The position numbers were made by a program, and so were the translations under genes. Below the pieces are notes generated by a model that was not told where the DNA came from, searched no databases, and saw only the letters and a list, made by a program, of their open reading frames with translations. A stretch of DNA of 5,715 nt from Pseudomonadota bacterium (GTDB lineage Bacteria; Myxococcota; Polyangia; GCA-2747355; JACKDQ01), in the NCBI GenBank assembly GCA_030591195.1, contig JAUVBO010000241.1, positions 1-5,715 of the forward strand, given 5' to 3'. Shown in pieces: positions 1 to 5,458 of this stretch (the stretch's first letter is position 1; every line of letters begins with the position of its first letter).

Positions 1-178
1 CAAGCCCTGATGACCAGCCAACGCGCACGATAGAAGACCACCACGGCAGACTTCGAGGATCGACCGCTAGTCGAACGGCTGGGTGGTCAATCGCCTGTAC
101 GGCACCTGGCAGACCGACCCAACCATTCAACTATCTGCAATCGTTTCGGTGTTCCGCTCCTGGCATCCCTGCGTAGGT

Positions 179-195
179 CGACTCGCCAGGAGTCG
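179..195. repeat. Short perfect inverted repeat (6-bp arms, 5-base loop)
   Basis: CGACTC at 179-184 and GAGTCG at 190-195 are exact inverted copies around the loop GCCAG. No T-run follows on either strand, so it does not look like an intrinsic terminator. It lies about 190 bases before the lipoprotein start and could be an operator half-site pair or a chance hairpin. Confidence 0.25.
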
Positions 196-313
196 CCGCT
201 CACCTGGGGTCGGATGACCGGCCACTGCACTTGTTCCATCCGCTGGCTGCCCATCGACAGCCAATGAAGACCTATGCTTAGGAGATGGCCCGCTGTTTGC
301 TTTGGTCACCAAG

Positions 314-349
314 GACGACGATCGCAGCAGAGACGACAATCGCAGCAGC
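314..349. repeat. 18-bp imperfect tandem repeat before the lipoprotein start
   Basis: Two adjacent units, 314-331 and 332-349, share 17 leading positions with one mismatch (GACGACGATCGCAGCAG against GACGACAATCGCAGCAG). The repeat lies just upstream of the preferred lipoprotein start at 384. In the alternative upstream reading it would encode the TTIAAETTIAAAA stretch. Placement between a likely promoter and the start suggests a protein-binding site or simple slippage duplication; the sequence does not decide which. Confidence 0.45.
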
Positions 350-383
350 AGCCACCCAGGTGGCTTTCAGAGAGGTCATGGCC

Positions 384-2315
384 ATGCCCGCAGCAAGCTC
401 ACCAGTCCTCCGCGCGACACATCGCGTCCGGGCCTGTTGGCTCGCCATCGCGCTGCCGCTGGTAGCAGCGCTCGGCGCCTGCGCGCCCGGCGACACCCCT
501 GTGTGGTCGTACGGTGATGCAACAGCCACCGCTGGCGACAGCGGCCCGACGGCAGACACCGGGGTGGGCCAATCCCCCGGAGAACCCCCGACAGAGCTGA
601 CGATCATCAGTCCGCCCAGGGGCGCGACGCTGGACGGCGATCCGGCGGTCAGCGTGCAGGGGGCGGCACCAGGCACGGTCCTCTCGCTGACGGTCAACGG
701 CGTGGCGATCACGCCCGGGGCCGACGGGAGCTTCACCCACGTCGTGCAAGCCCAACACGGGCTGAACCTGCTGATCGTCGAAGCCAACCACGAAGACGGG
801 AGCGAGGAGAGGCTGGTGCAGTCCTTCTATCACTCCACCAAGTGGCTCCAGGCGAGCGAGTCCGAGCCGGCCGCGGTGGTCGACGAGGCGGTGGTGGGGT
901 GGCTGGGGCAGGCGGTGTTCGACGACGGAGACGCCGCGACGACGGACATCGCCACCGTGATCGAGCAGACGCTGGCCAACCTCGACGTCGCGTCGCTGAT
1001 CCCCGCGAGCCAGCGGATCGAGGATGTGGCCAAGTGCGACCACGCCGACATCACGATCAAGAATGTGACCTTCGAGCCCCCCAGGGTGTCGCTCGACATC
1101 GAGCCCGGGGCGATCGTGGCGCGGGTGACGATCGCCAACCTCTCGGCCCACGTCGACGCGGACCTCGACGGGCCCTGGTACAACCCCGTCTGCGCCATCA
1201 GCGTCTCGGGCAAGGTCACGGCCAAGAGCATCGAGGTCGCGGTGACGCTCGCCGCCTCGGTACAGCAAGGTCAGCTGAAGGCCGAGGCGACGCAGACGGT
1301 GGCCGAGGTCAAGGGCTTCGACATCGACATCAGCGGCATCTGGGGCTTCCTCACCAACTGGCTGGTCAACCGGTTCGAGGACGATCTCGGCGCCGACCTC
1401 GAGGCGCAGGTCAAAGGCACCCTCGACGCCAAGCTCGGCGCGACGCTGTCGAAGGGGCTCGCCGATCTGGCGATCGACGAAACGATCGAGAGCTCCCCAG
1501 CGTTCGGCTCGGGCCCGCCGGCCACCGTCGAGACGATCTCACGGCTCGCGGCGTTCGATCTCGAGCAGGGCGGTGTTCGCTTCGCGATGCAGGCGTCGGC
1601 CGTGGCCCAGGCCACCGGCGGCCACCCCTCGCTCGGCTCGATCGCCCACGATCATTGCGGCGAGCAAGGCGGGCCGCTGATCCTCGCGGACAAGGCGAGC
1701 AACCCGCTGCAGCTCGCCATCAGCGACGACCTGCTCAATCAGCTGTTCTACAGCTTCCAGCGGAGCGGCCTGTTGCGCGCGACCTTCAACCAGGAGGAGC
1801 TCGGCAGCAAGCTCGGCAAGGTGGGCATCGACGGCTTCGAGGGCCGCATCGATGCCCTGCTGCCGCCGATCTACAACACCTGCACGGCGGACGGCAAAGC
1901 GCTGCTACAGCTGGGTGACCTGGGGCTGTGGTTGAAGTTCGAGATGCTCGGCCAGCCGGTCGAGATGCAGCTGCACCTGAGCCTCGAGGTGCCGGTGAGC
2001 CTGGAGGTCCGCGACGACGCGCAGGGCCGGCGGCTGCACTTCTCGCTCGGGGAGGTCTCCCGCCTGGAGACCGAGGTCAAGAACCTCTCCAGCGAGGGCA
2101 CGGCGATGTACGACACCGTCCGGCCGCTGGTCGAGACCCAGCTGGTCCCCAAGCTGCTCGAGTCGCTCGAGAACCGGTCAACGAGCTTTGCGCTGCCCGA
2201 GATCGACCTGAGCGACCCGAGTCAGTCGCTCCCCGCCGGGACCACGATCAAGCTGAAGCTGGCGCGCGTCGAGCAGCGAGACGGCTACTCGATCCTGGTC
2301 GGTGGCATCGAGTAG
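384..2315 (+). CDS. Lipoprotein with Ig-like module and probable TULIP (BPI/LBP-like) fold
   Basis: This encodes a secreted, lipid-anchored protein of 643 residues, probably at the outer membrane. Residues 1-33 form a lipoprotein signal: Arg-rich n-region, hydrophobic core WLAIALPLVAAL, and lipobox LGAC with Cys33; Ala at +2 fits release from the inner membrane. A Thr/Asp/Gly/Pro linker (35-70) precedes an Ig-like module (about 71-150), which has SPPRGATL, VNGV and the turn DGSF. Residues from about 185 onward resemble a two-barrel TULIP protein. A long amphipathic helix region lies near 315-360. At 444-464, LAISDDLLNQLFYSFQRSGLL matches the family pattern in which Ser-Asp is followed by a helix and 'sGLL'. 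Mature cysteines 218, 270, 425 and 500 could form two disulfides. I chose ATG 384 because AGAGG lies 8 nt upstream. An in-frame ATG at 285 would put 65 residues before the Cys, and its GGAG abuts the start codon. The likely role is lipid or hydrophobic ligand binding or transfer; the fold call is by eye. Confidence 0.85.
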   Translation: MPAASSPVLRATHRVRACWLAIALPLVAALGACAPGDTPVWSYGDATATAGDSGPTADTGVGQSPGEPPTELTIISPPRGATLDGDPAVSVQGAAPGTVLSLTVNGVAITPGADGSFTHVVQAQHGLNLLIVEANHEDGSEERLVQSFYHSTKWLQASESEPAAVVDEAVVGWLGQAVFDDGDAATTDIATVIEQTLANLDVASLIPASQRIEDVAKCDHADITIKNVTFEPPRVSLDIEPGAIVARVTIANLSAHVDADLDGPWYNPVCAISVSGKVTAKSIEVAVTLAASVQQGQLKAEATQTVAEVKGFDIDISGIWGFLTNWLVNRFEDDLGADLEAQVKGTLDAKLGATLSKGLADLAIDETIESSPAFGSGPPATVETISRLAAFDLEQGGVRFAMQASAVAQATGGHPSLGSIAHDHCGEQGGPLILADKASNPLQLAISDDLLNQLFYSFQRSGLLRATFNQEELGSKLGKVGIDGFEGRIDALLPPIYNTCTADGKALLQLGDLGLWLKFEMLGQPVEMQLHLSLEVPVSLEVRDDAQGRRLHFSLGEVSRLETEVKNLSSEGTAMYDTVRPLVETQLVPKLLESLENRSTSFALPEIDLSDPSQSLPAGTTIKLKLARVEQRDGYSILVGGIE

Positions 2316-2326
2316 CACGGCGGCCC

Positions 2327-2338
2327 GGTCTGAAGACC
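2327..2338. terminator. Weak hairpin between convergent genes
   Basis: GGTC-TGAA-GACC forms a 4-bp stem with a tetraloop in the 34-base gap between the lipoprotein stop (2315) and the PilZ stop (2350). Its position suits a bidirectional terminator, but the stem is short and there is no T-run on either strand. Termination may depend on Rho instead. Confidence 0.2.
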
Positions 2339-2349
2339 TCGCGCAGCGT

Positions 2350-2631
2350 CTAGTCGACGAACTCGATGCCGAAGCGGCGACCACCGGTGACGGCGTCGAC
2401 CCAGACCACCCTGCCCTGCCGCCCGGTCTCACCGTCGGGGAGCACGAGACGCAGGGGCAACGGGGCGCCGACCCGCGGGGCCTCGTCCCACCGCGGCCGG
2501 TAGACCACCACGCCCGCGCCCACCGCCGAGATGTCGGTCAGCACCGCCTCGTGCCACTGCCCCTCGTGCTCGAAGCTCGCCTTGCAGCGACGCGGCAGCT
2601 CTTCGCGCTCCGATCGTCGTCGCTCGGGCAT
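2350..2631 (-). CDS. Small PilZ-domain protein, probable c-di-GMP receptor
   Basis: This is a single-domain protein of 93 residues. The two c-di-GMP-binding signatures of PilZ are present: an Arg-rich RxxxR near the N-terminus (R5-R6-S7-E8-R9) and DxSxxG at D33-I-S35-A-V-G38. A beta-barrel pattern follows, ending in GRVVWVD and FGIEFVD, the usual last strands of PilZ. The length is that of a stand-alone PilZ adaptor with no effector domain, so it would act by binding a partner. I chose ATG 2631, which places the RxxxR motif a few residues from the start. An upstream in-frame extension to 2730 would overlap the aldolase tail and gives a low-complexity Ser/Pro stretch. The gene starts 10 nt after the aldolase stop, so it is probably the last gene of the microcompartment operon. 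There is no clear Shine-Dalgarno, which suggests coupling to the upstream gene. Which partner it contacts is unknown. Confidence 0.85.
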   Translation of the reverse strand: MPERRRSEREELPRRCKASFEHEGQWHEAVLTDISAVGAGVVVYRPRWDEAPRVGAPLPLRLVLPDGETGRQGRVVWVDAVTGGRRFGIEFVD

Positions 2632-2641
2632 CGCTCGCTCG

Positions 2642-3409
2642 CTACTTTGGCCCCAGGACCCGGGAGATCTCCTGATGAACCAGCTGCTCGAGCTGCCGCT
2701 GGGAGGGACCGCCCTCCTCGGCGGCGCCACCAGGGGCTGGGGTCGCCACCGCGCCGCGAGCCTCGGGTCCGAGGCCGGCCCGCTTGCGAGCCGCGAGCAG
2801 GGTCGGGATCCACTGCGACGGCAGCTCGGCGGCGCCTCCGAGTTGGTGGGCCACCACGGAGATCTTGCAGAGGTGCTCGACCAGCTCCATCCGCAAGTAG
2901 GCCTGCTCGAGGTCGTCGCCGCAGGTCAGCACGCCATTGCCGGCCAGCAGCAGCGCGTCGTGATCGGCGAGGTAGGGCTGGATCGCGCTCACCGCGTCCT
3001 GCCCGGGCATCGTCGGCGGGATCGTCGGCACGCCGGGGCCGAGGCTGACCACCGCCTCGGGCAGCGGCAGCGGCTCGAGCGACCGCCCCGCCAGGGCCAA
3101 GCCCGTGGCCGTGGGCGCGTGGGAGTGGATCACCGCCCCAACGTCCGGACGGGCCTGGTAGTAGGCCTGGTGCAGGGTCAGCTCGGAGAAGGGACGCAAC
3201 CTCCCGGAGACCACCTTGCCGCTCGCGCCGTCGACGATGATCATCATCGAGGCCGAGATCTCGGCCTTCGACAGGCCGGTCGGGGTGCACATCACCCGCC
3301 CGCGGCTCAGCCGGGCCGAGAGGTTGCCGTCGTGGTTGGCGACCCAGCCGCGGTCCCAGATCCGCCGCGAGAAGCGCGCGAGCTGCTCGCGAAGCTGCGT
3401 CTCGCTCAT
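2642..3409 (-). CDS. Class II (zinc) aldolase, FucA-like, with encapsulation-peptide-like tail
   Basis: The 255-residue product belongs to the class II aldolase/adducin family, which cleaves sugar phosphates such as L-fuculose-1-phosphate to DHAP and an aldehyde. Compared with E. coli FucA, I see the phosphate-site residues GN(29)LS and TPT(44)G, the catalytic Glu at 76 (PFSELTLH), and zinc ligands His95 and His97 in HSHAP. The third ligand, normally in 'HHG' or 'NHG', is Asn158 here (LLLAGNGVLTCG). The enzyme domain ends near residue 210. A Gly/Ala/Pro/Glu linker (212-234) then leads to an amphipathic helix at 236-252, with L240, L243, V244, I248, V251 and L252 on one face. That linker-plus-helix layout is typical of encapsulation peptides that carry enzymes into BMC shells. 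ATG 3409 overlaps the stop of the upstream vertex-protein gene (ATGA). A TTG seven codons upstream at 3430 is less likely. The true substrate is not readable from sequence. Confidence 0.9.
   Translation of the reverse strand: MSETQLREQLARFSRRIWDRGWVANHDGNLSARLSRGRVMCTPTGLSKAEISASMMIIVDGASGKVVSGRLRPFSELTLHQAYYQARPDVGAVIHSHAPTATGLALAGRSLEPLPLPEAVVSLGPGVPTIPPTMPGQDAVSAIQPYLADHDALLLAGNGVLTCGDDLEQAYLRMELVEHLCKISVVAHQLGGAAELPSQWIPTLLAARKRAGLGPEARGAVATPAPGGAAEEGGPSQRQLEQLVHQEISRVLGPK
2677..2703 (-). other. Putative encapsulation peptide of the aldolase (codons 236-244)
   Basis: This is the start of the C-terminal amphipathic helix (SQRQLEQLV), which continues to about residue 252. It follows a flexible Gly/Ala/Pro-rich linker. 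Hydrophobic residues recur at i, i+3/i+4 spacing, as in known BMC cargo tails. The call is by pattern; no binding partner can be read from sequence. Confidence 0.5.
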
Positions 3410-3693
3410 CGCTCCGCCCCGGCCTCGCAATGATCCACCTGATCGACAATCGCCACGATCAGCGACCGGATCGGCAGCTTCTCGATCGGGATCAGCTGGC
3501 GAGCGCCGTTGCCCTCGGAGTTGACCAGCACCAGATCTCCCTCGCCGGCCTGGACCCGGTCGACAGCGAGGAAGCTATCGCCCAGGGCCACCCCGAGCTC
3601 GTCCACGGGCTGGACCACCATCAGCTTCCTCCCGACGTAGGTCGGGTGCTTGGCGGTGCAAACCACGTTGCCGAGCACGCGGCAGAGCCTCAT
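3406..3693 (-). CDS. BMC vertex protein, EutN/CcmL family (second paralog, BMC-P2)
   Basis: This encodes a 95-residue bacterial microcompartment pentamer that caps the vertices of the icosahedral shell. Family hallmarks are the N-terminal strand [19 protein letters not shown], the strand KLMVVQPVD, the [11 protein letters not shown] turn-strand (residues about 47-57), the loop [10 protein letters not shown] and the closing strand IVAIVDQVD. Length is typical of the family. The ATG at 3693 overlaps the TGA of the preceding vertex gene by four bases, and its own TGA overlaps the aldolase ATG in the same way, so translation of the three is probably coupled; AAGGA lies about 9 nt upstream of the start. 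The SEGNGAR loop is closer to the family consensus than that of its neighbour, so the two are not recent duplicates. They may occupy different vertices or bind different partners. Confidence 0.93.
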   Translation of the reverse strand: MRLCRVLGNVVCTAKHPTYVGRKLMVVQPVDELGVALGDSFLAVDRVQAGEGDLVLVNSEGNGARQLIPIEKLPIRSLIVAIVDQVDHCEAGAER

Positions 3694-4004
3694 CGCTGAC
3701 CGTCCTTGGGCAGCTCGGACAGCACCAGCTGCTCGAGCGACCGCGCGTCGATCTGGTCGACGATCCCGATGATCGCCGAGTCCACCGGCACGAACGAGTT
3801 GTCGAGGGCGAGGGCCGCCTCGCGCGCAACTGTCAGGTAGACCAGATCGCCCGGCCCCGCGCGAACGGTATCAGCCGCGACGATCGGCGGGCCGGTGGGA
3901 CGATGCCGATGGTCCACCGGCTCGACCACGAGCAGCTTGACCCCCTCGAGCCCTTCGTATTTCTGCTCGGCGACGACGGTGCCGATCACGCGCCCCAGGT
4001 GCAA
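3690..4004 (-). CDS. BMC vertex protein, EutN/CcmL family (first paralog, BMC-P1)
   Basis: This is a 104-residue pentameric shell-vertex protein. It shows the N-terminal LGRVIGTVVAEQK strand-turn, KLLVVEPVD, the VRAGPGDLVYL turn (residues 48-57) and the closing IIGIVDQID. The usual 'eGxgAR' loop is diverged to VAREAALALDNS. The start is a TTG at 4004: the family begins directly at this point, and AAGGAG sits 6-8 nt upstream. After the last barrel strand there is an extra tail (87-104) that includes LEQLVLSEL. The same LEQLV motif occurs in the aldolase's encapsulation-like tail. It is the first gene of a tightly packed set, after a 94-nt gap that may hold the promoter. No BMC-H or BMC-T gene is in the window, so hexamers and trimers must come from elsewhere. 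Confidence 0.92.
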   Translation of the reverse strand: MHLGRVIGTVVAEQKYEGLEGVKLLVVEPVDHRHRPTGPPIVAADTVRAGPGDLVYLTVAREAALALDNSFVPVDSAIIGIVDQIDARSLEQLVLSELPKDGQR

Positions 4005-4036
4005 CGGCCTCTCCTTGCTCTCGCTCGCGGCAGTGT

Positions 4037-4042
4037 ATTACA
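4037..4042 (-). promoter_or_regulatory. Candidate -10 element for the BMC operon
   Basis: On the minus strand TGTAAT (5 of 6 to TATAAT) lies about 32 nt upstream of the BMC-P1 TTG, in the only sizeable gap (4005-4098) of the minus-strand gene set. It falls inside the palindrome TGTA-T-TACA (4034-4042). I found no good -35 at 16-18 bp, so the promoter may need an activator or may not exist. Confidence 0.25.
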
Positions 4043-4098
4043 GGTACCCGGCCGTTGAAAACCTCAGGAGTTGTCGGTTAGTCAGCCAAGGCGCCCAA

Positions 4099-4755
4099 CT
4101 ACTTGGCCTTGAAGTGGTCCGCCTTGTCCCCAAACAGCACGTTGAAGCTGGTCAGGCTGCCGTAGGCCTTCGAGACGTACTGCTGAAACTCGACCTTTTC
4201 CTGGTCCGCGAGCTTGGGGTGGGCGTTGATCTTCGCCTCCAGCACGCGCAGCCGATCGCGAACCATGACGATCTTGTGGAAGAAGGTCTCCAGCGGGATC
4301 TCCTTCGGCTGATTGCTCTCGTCGGCGGGCTTGAGCACCAGGGTGCCGCCCTGCCAGCGGGCGCCGATGTCGATGTAGCCGTAGAGCGTCTCCTCCGCGA
4401 GGAGCTCACGGAGCACCTGCTTCAATCCATCGCGGTCCATCGAATATTCTCCACTAGTATCGCCGGTGACGGGATCCTTCAACGTCGCGCGCGGCGGGCC
4501 CTCGGGCACCGAGGCCACCCTCGGCGTCGAGATGCCCGAGCCGCGGGCGGCCCGCGCCCTGGTCGGCTTCGGTATCAGCACCTTGTCGGCGCGGCTCTTG
4601 CGCACTTGGAACACGTGGCAGTGCAGGAGGGTCTCGGGGATCACCCCCAGCTCCGGTCGGAACCGGCAGCGCCCGACGATCCGGCCCTGGCCATCCTTGC
4701 CCTCCGGCGAAAACGAGATGCAGTCAGCGCACTCGGGCTCGGGCAACTGGTCCAT
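4099..4755 (-). CDS. Two-domain protein of unknown function with N-terminal Cys4 (metal?) motif
   Basis: I do not recognise a named family for this 218-residue protein. The N-terminal part (1-50) carries C9-x2-C12, C30 and C46, with histidines at 45 and 47: CADC, then GRCRFRPELG, then HCHVF. Four cysteines at this spacing suggest a zinc knuckle or an iron-sulfur site. A basic, Pro-rich linker (52-105) follows. The C-terminal domain (106-218) starts with an amphipathic helix (MDRDGLKQVLRELLAEE). It then has a strand pair around RWQGGTLVLKP, and PLETFFHKIVMVRDRLRVLE leading into a helical end; it looks compact and well conserved in character. There is no signal peptide or membrane segment, so it is probably cytoplasmic. 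The ATG has GAGGTGA just upstream. It lies between the nuclease-like gene and the BMC genes on the same strand. Function in either context is unproven. Confidence 0.8.
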   Translation of the reverse strand: MDQLPEPECADCISFSPEGKDGQGRIVGRCRFRPELGVIPETLLHCHVFQVRKSRADKVLIPKPTRARAARGSGISTPRVASVPEGPPRATLKDPVTGDTSGEYSMDRDGLKQVLRELLAEETLYGYIDIGARWQGGTLVLKPADESNQPKEIPLETFFHKIVMVRDRLRVLEAKINAHPKLADQEKVEFQQYVSKAYGSLTSFNVLFGDKADHFKAK

Positions 4756-4793
4756 CGGTTCACCTCGGCGGCGACGATATCACAAGCGCCACG

Positions 4794-5333
4794 CTAGCAG
4801 CGCCCCGCCAGCAAGCTCGCCGCAGCGCCAAGCAACGCGCCAACGCCGACCGAGGCGAGCCTGGCCCGCCATCGGGCGACGGCGGTCTCCCCGCCGAAGT
4901 CCACCGCCAGGATCTGGCGCTGCTCCATGTCCGCCAGCAGGATCCCGTCGACCTCGGGAAACGCATGCCGGTACTCGAGCATCTGTCGCCGGGTGGCGGC
5001 GGCCCGCGGGCTCGCCGCGGCGCCGGTCTTGACCTCCACCAGGTAGCAGCGGCCTCGGCGCTCGACCAGCAGGTCGACGCGCAGTCGCACCGTCTGGGGC
5101 TCGCCGGCGACACGCAGCTCGTAGCCGCCCTCGACCTGCTCGCCGAGTACCCGGTAGCCGCTGCCTTGCAGCAGCCGCACCGCCTCGCCCTCGGCCTGCC
5201 TGCCCCGCTCGAAGCGGCGGCGCAGCCGTCGACGGCGAACCCAGCGCCCAACGCCCCATGCCCCCAGCGCGCCGAGGGCTGCCGCGAGCCCCAGCGCCAG
5301 GCCGAGCCAAGTAACCAGCCAGTCGTCGATCAA
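4794..5333 (-). CDS. Membrane-anchored PD-(D/E)XK nuclease-like protein
   Basis: This 179-residue protein has one N-terminal membrane helix (residues 5-29) followed by a strongly basic stretch (RRRRLRRR, 33-40), which places the rest in the cytoplasm. The soluble part has the restriction-endonuclease-like core: a helix with E48/E50 (GRQAEGEAVRLL), D87 in VDLLVE, E100-V-K102 in YLVEVKTG, and a following helix with Q117 and Y121 (RRQMLEY). All catalytic positions seem intact, so DNA cleavage or processing is plausible. The C-terminus (162-177) is again hydrophobic and might be a second membrane contact. The start is TTG at 5333, preceded by GGAGGT with a 5-nt spacer, which is strong support. 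The gene stops 38 nt before the Cys4 gene. It could be a DNA uptake, repair or defence protein; no partner in the window decides. Confidence 0.8.
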   Translation of the reverse strand: MIDDWLVTWLGLALGLAAALGALGAWGVGRWVRRRRLRRRFERGRQAEGEAVRLLQGSGYRVLGEQVEGGYELRVAGEPQTVRLRVDLLVERRGRCYLVEVKTGAAASPRAAATRRQMLEYRHAFPEVDGILLADMEQRQILAVDFGGETAVARWRARLASVGVGALLGAAASLLAGRC

Positions 5334-5386
5334 GCGCTACCTCCAAGATCAGCCGCGGATCTCTTCTCTGGGCGGGCCGAGTGGGC

Positions 5387-5393
5387 GATAATA
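5387..5393. promoter_or_regulatory. Candidate bidirectional -10 element between divergent genes
   Basis: GATAATA reads as GATAAT on the plus strand and TATTAT on the minus strand, each 5 of 6 to TATAAT. It sits in the 125-nt gap between the nuclease-like gene (minus, start 5333) and the PilZ gene (plus, start 5459). It is the only clearly AT-rich spot of this gap. I found no good -35 for either direction. Confidence 0.3.
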
Positions 5394-5409
5394 GCGCCTC
5401 GCTCAGCCA

Positions 5410-5420
5410 CGGCCAGGCCG
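5410..5420. repeat. Perfect 11-bp palindrome in the divergent gap
   Basis: CGGCC-A-GGCCG lies between the candidate -10 element and the plus-strand PilZ start. It could be an operator, but short GC palindromes are common in such DNA. Confidence 0.2.
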
Positions 5421-5458
5421 CGGGACTGACCACCAGGAAAACAGCGACCGAGGGTTGA

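Larger units (their letters stand above)
1..383. other. Leader region without a recognisable gene
   Basis: No open frame here has convincing coding character. The plus frame starting at base 1 closes at a TAG at 31-33 after only ten codons, so it could be the extreme 3' end of an upstream gene but cannot be identified. The minus-strand frame across 127-339 gives a low-complexity Ser/Pro/Arg product without any domain signal. The stretch looks less GC-rich than the genes that follow. It holds a small perfect hairpin (179-195) and an 18-bp tandem repeat (314-349), and probably the promoter and leader of the lipoprotein gene. I could not place a good -35/-10 pair. Confidence 0.6.

Noticed and set aside
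254..278. Possible promoter TCGACA ... TATGCT before the lipoprotein
   Set aside because: The spacer is only 13 bp and the -10 matches poorly.
285..383. N-terminal extension of the lipoprotein from ATG 285
   Set aside because: It would place 65 residues before the lipobox Cys, and GGAG directly abuts the ATG; ATG 384 has AGAGG 8 nt upstream and gives a normal signal peptide.
399..1268. Minus-strand frame of 289 residues opposite the lipoprotein
   Set aside because: Arg/Gly/Asp/His-rich antisense shadow; the plus-strand frame has a signal peptide and domain structure.
2632..2730. N-terminal extension of the PilZ protein
   Set aside because: It overlaps the aldolase tail in another frame and is low-complexity; the PilZ RxxxR motif begins right after the internal ATG at 2631.
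3410..3430. Seven-residue TTG extension of the aldolase
   Set aside because: The ATG at 3409 forms an ATGA overlap matching the one between the two vertex genes, and the family starts near this point.
2538..3449. Long minus-strand frame of about 300 residues over the aldolase
   Set aside because: Arg/Gly/Pro/Ala-rich shadow of the aldolase frame with no domain pattern; a product of GC-rich codon bias.
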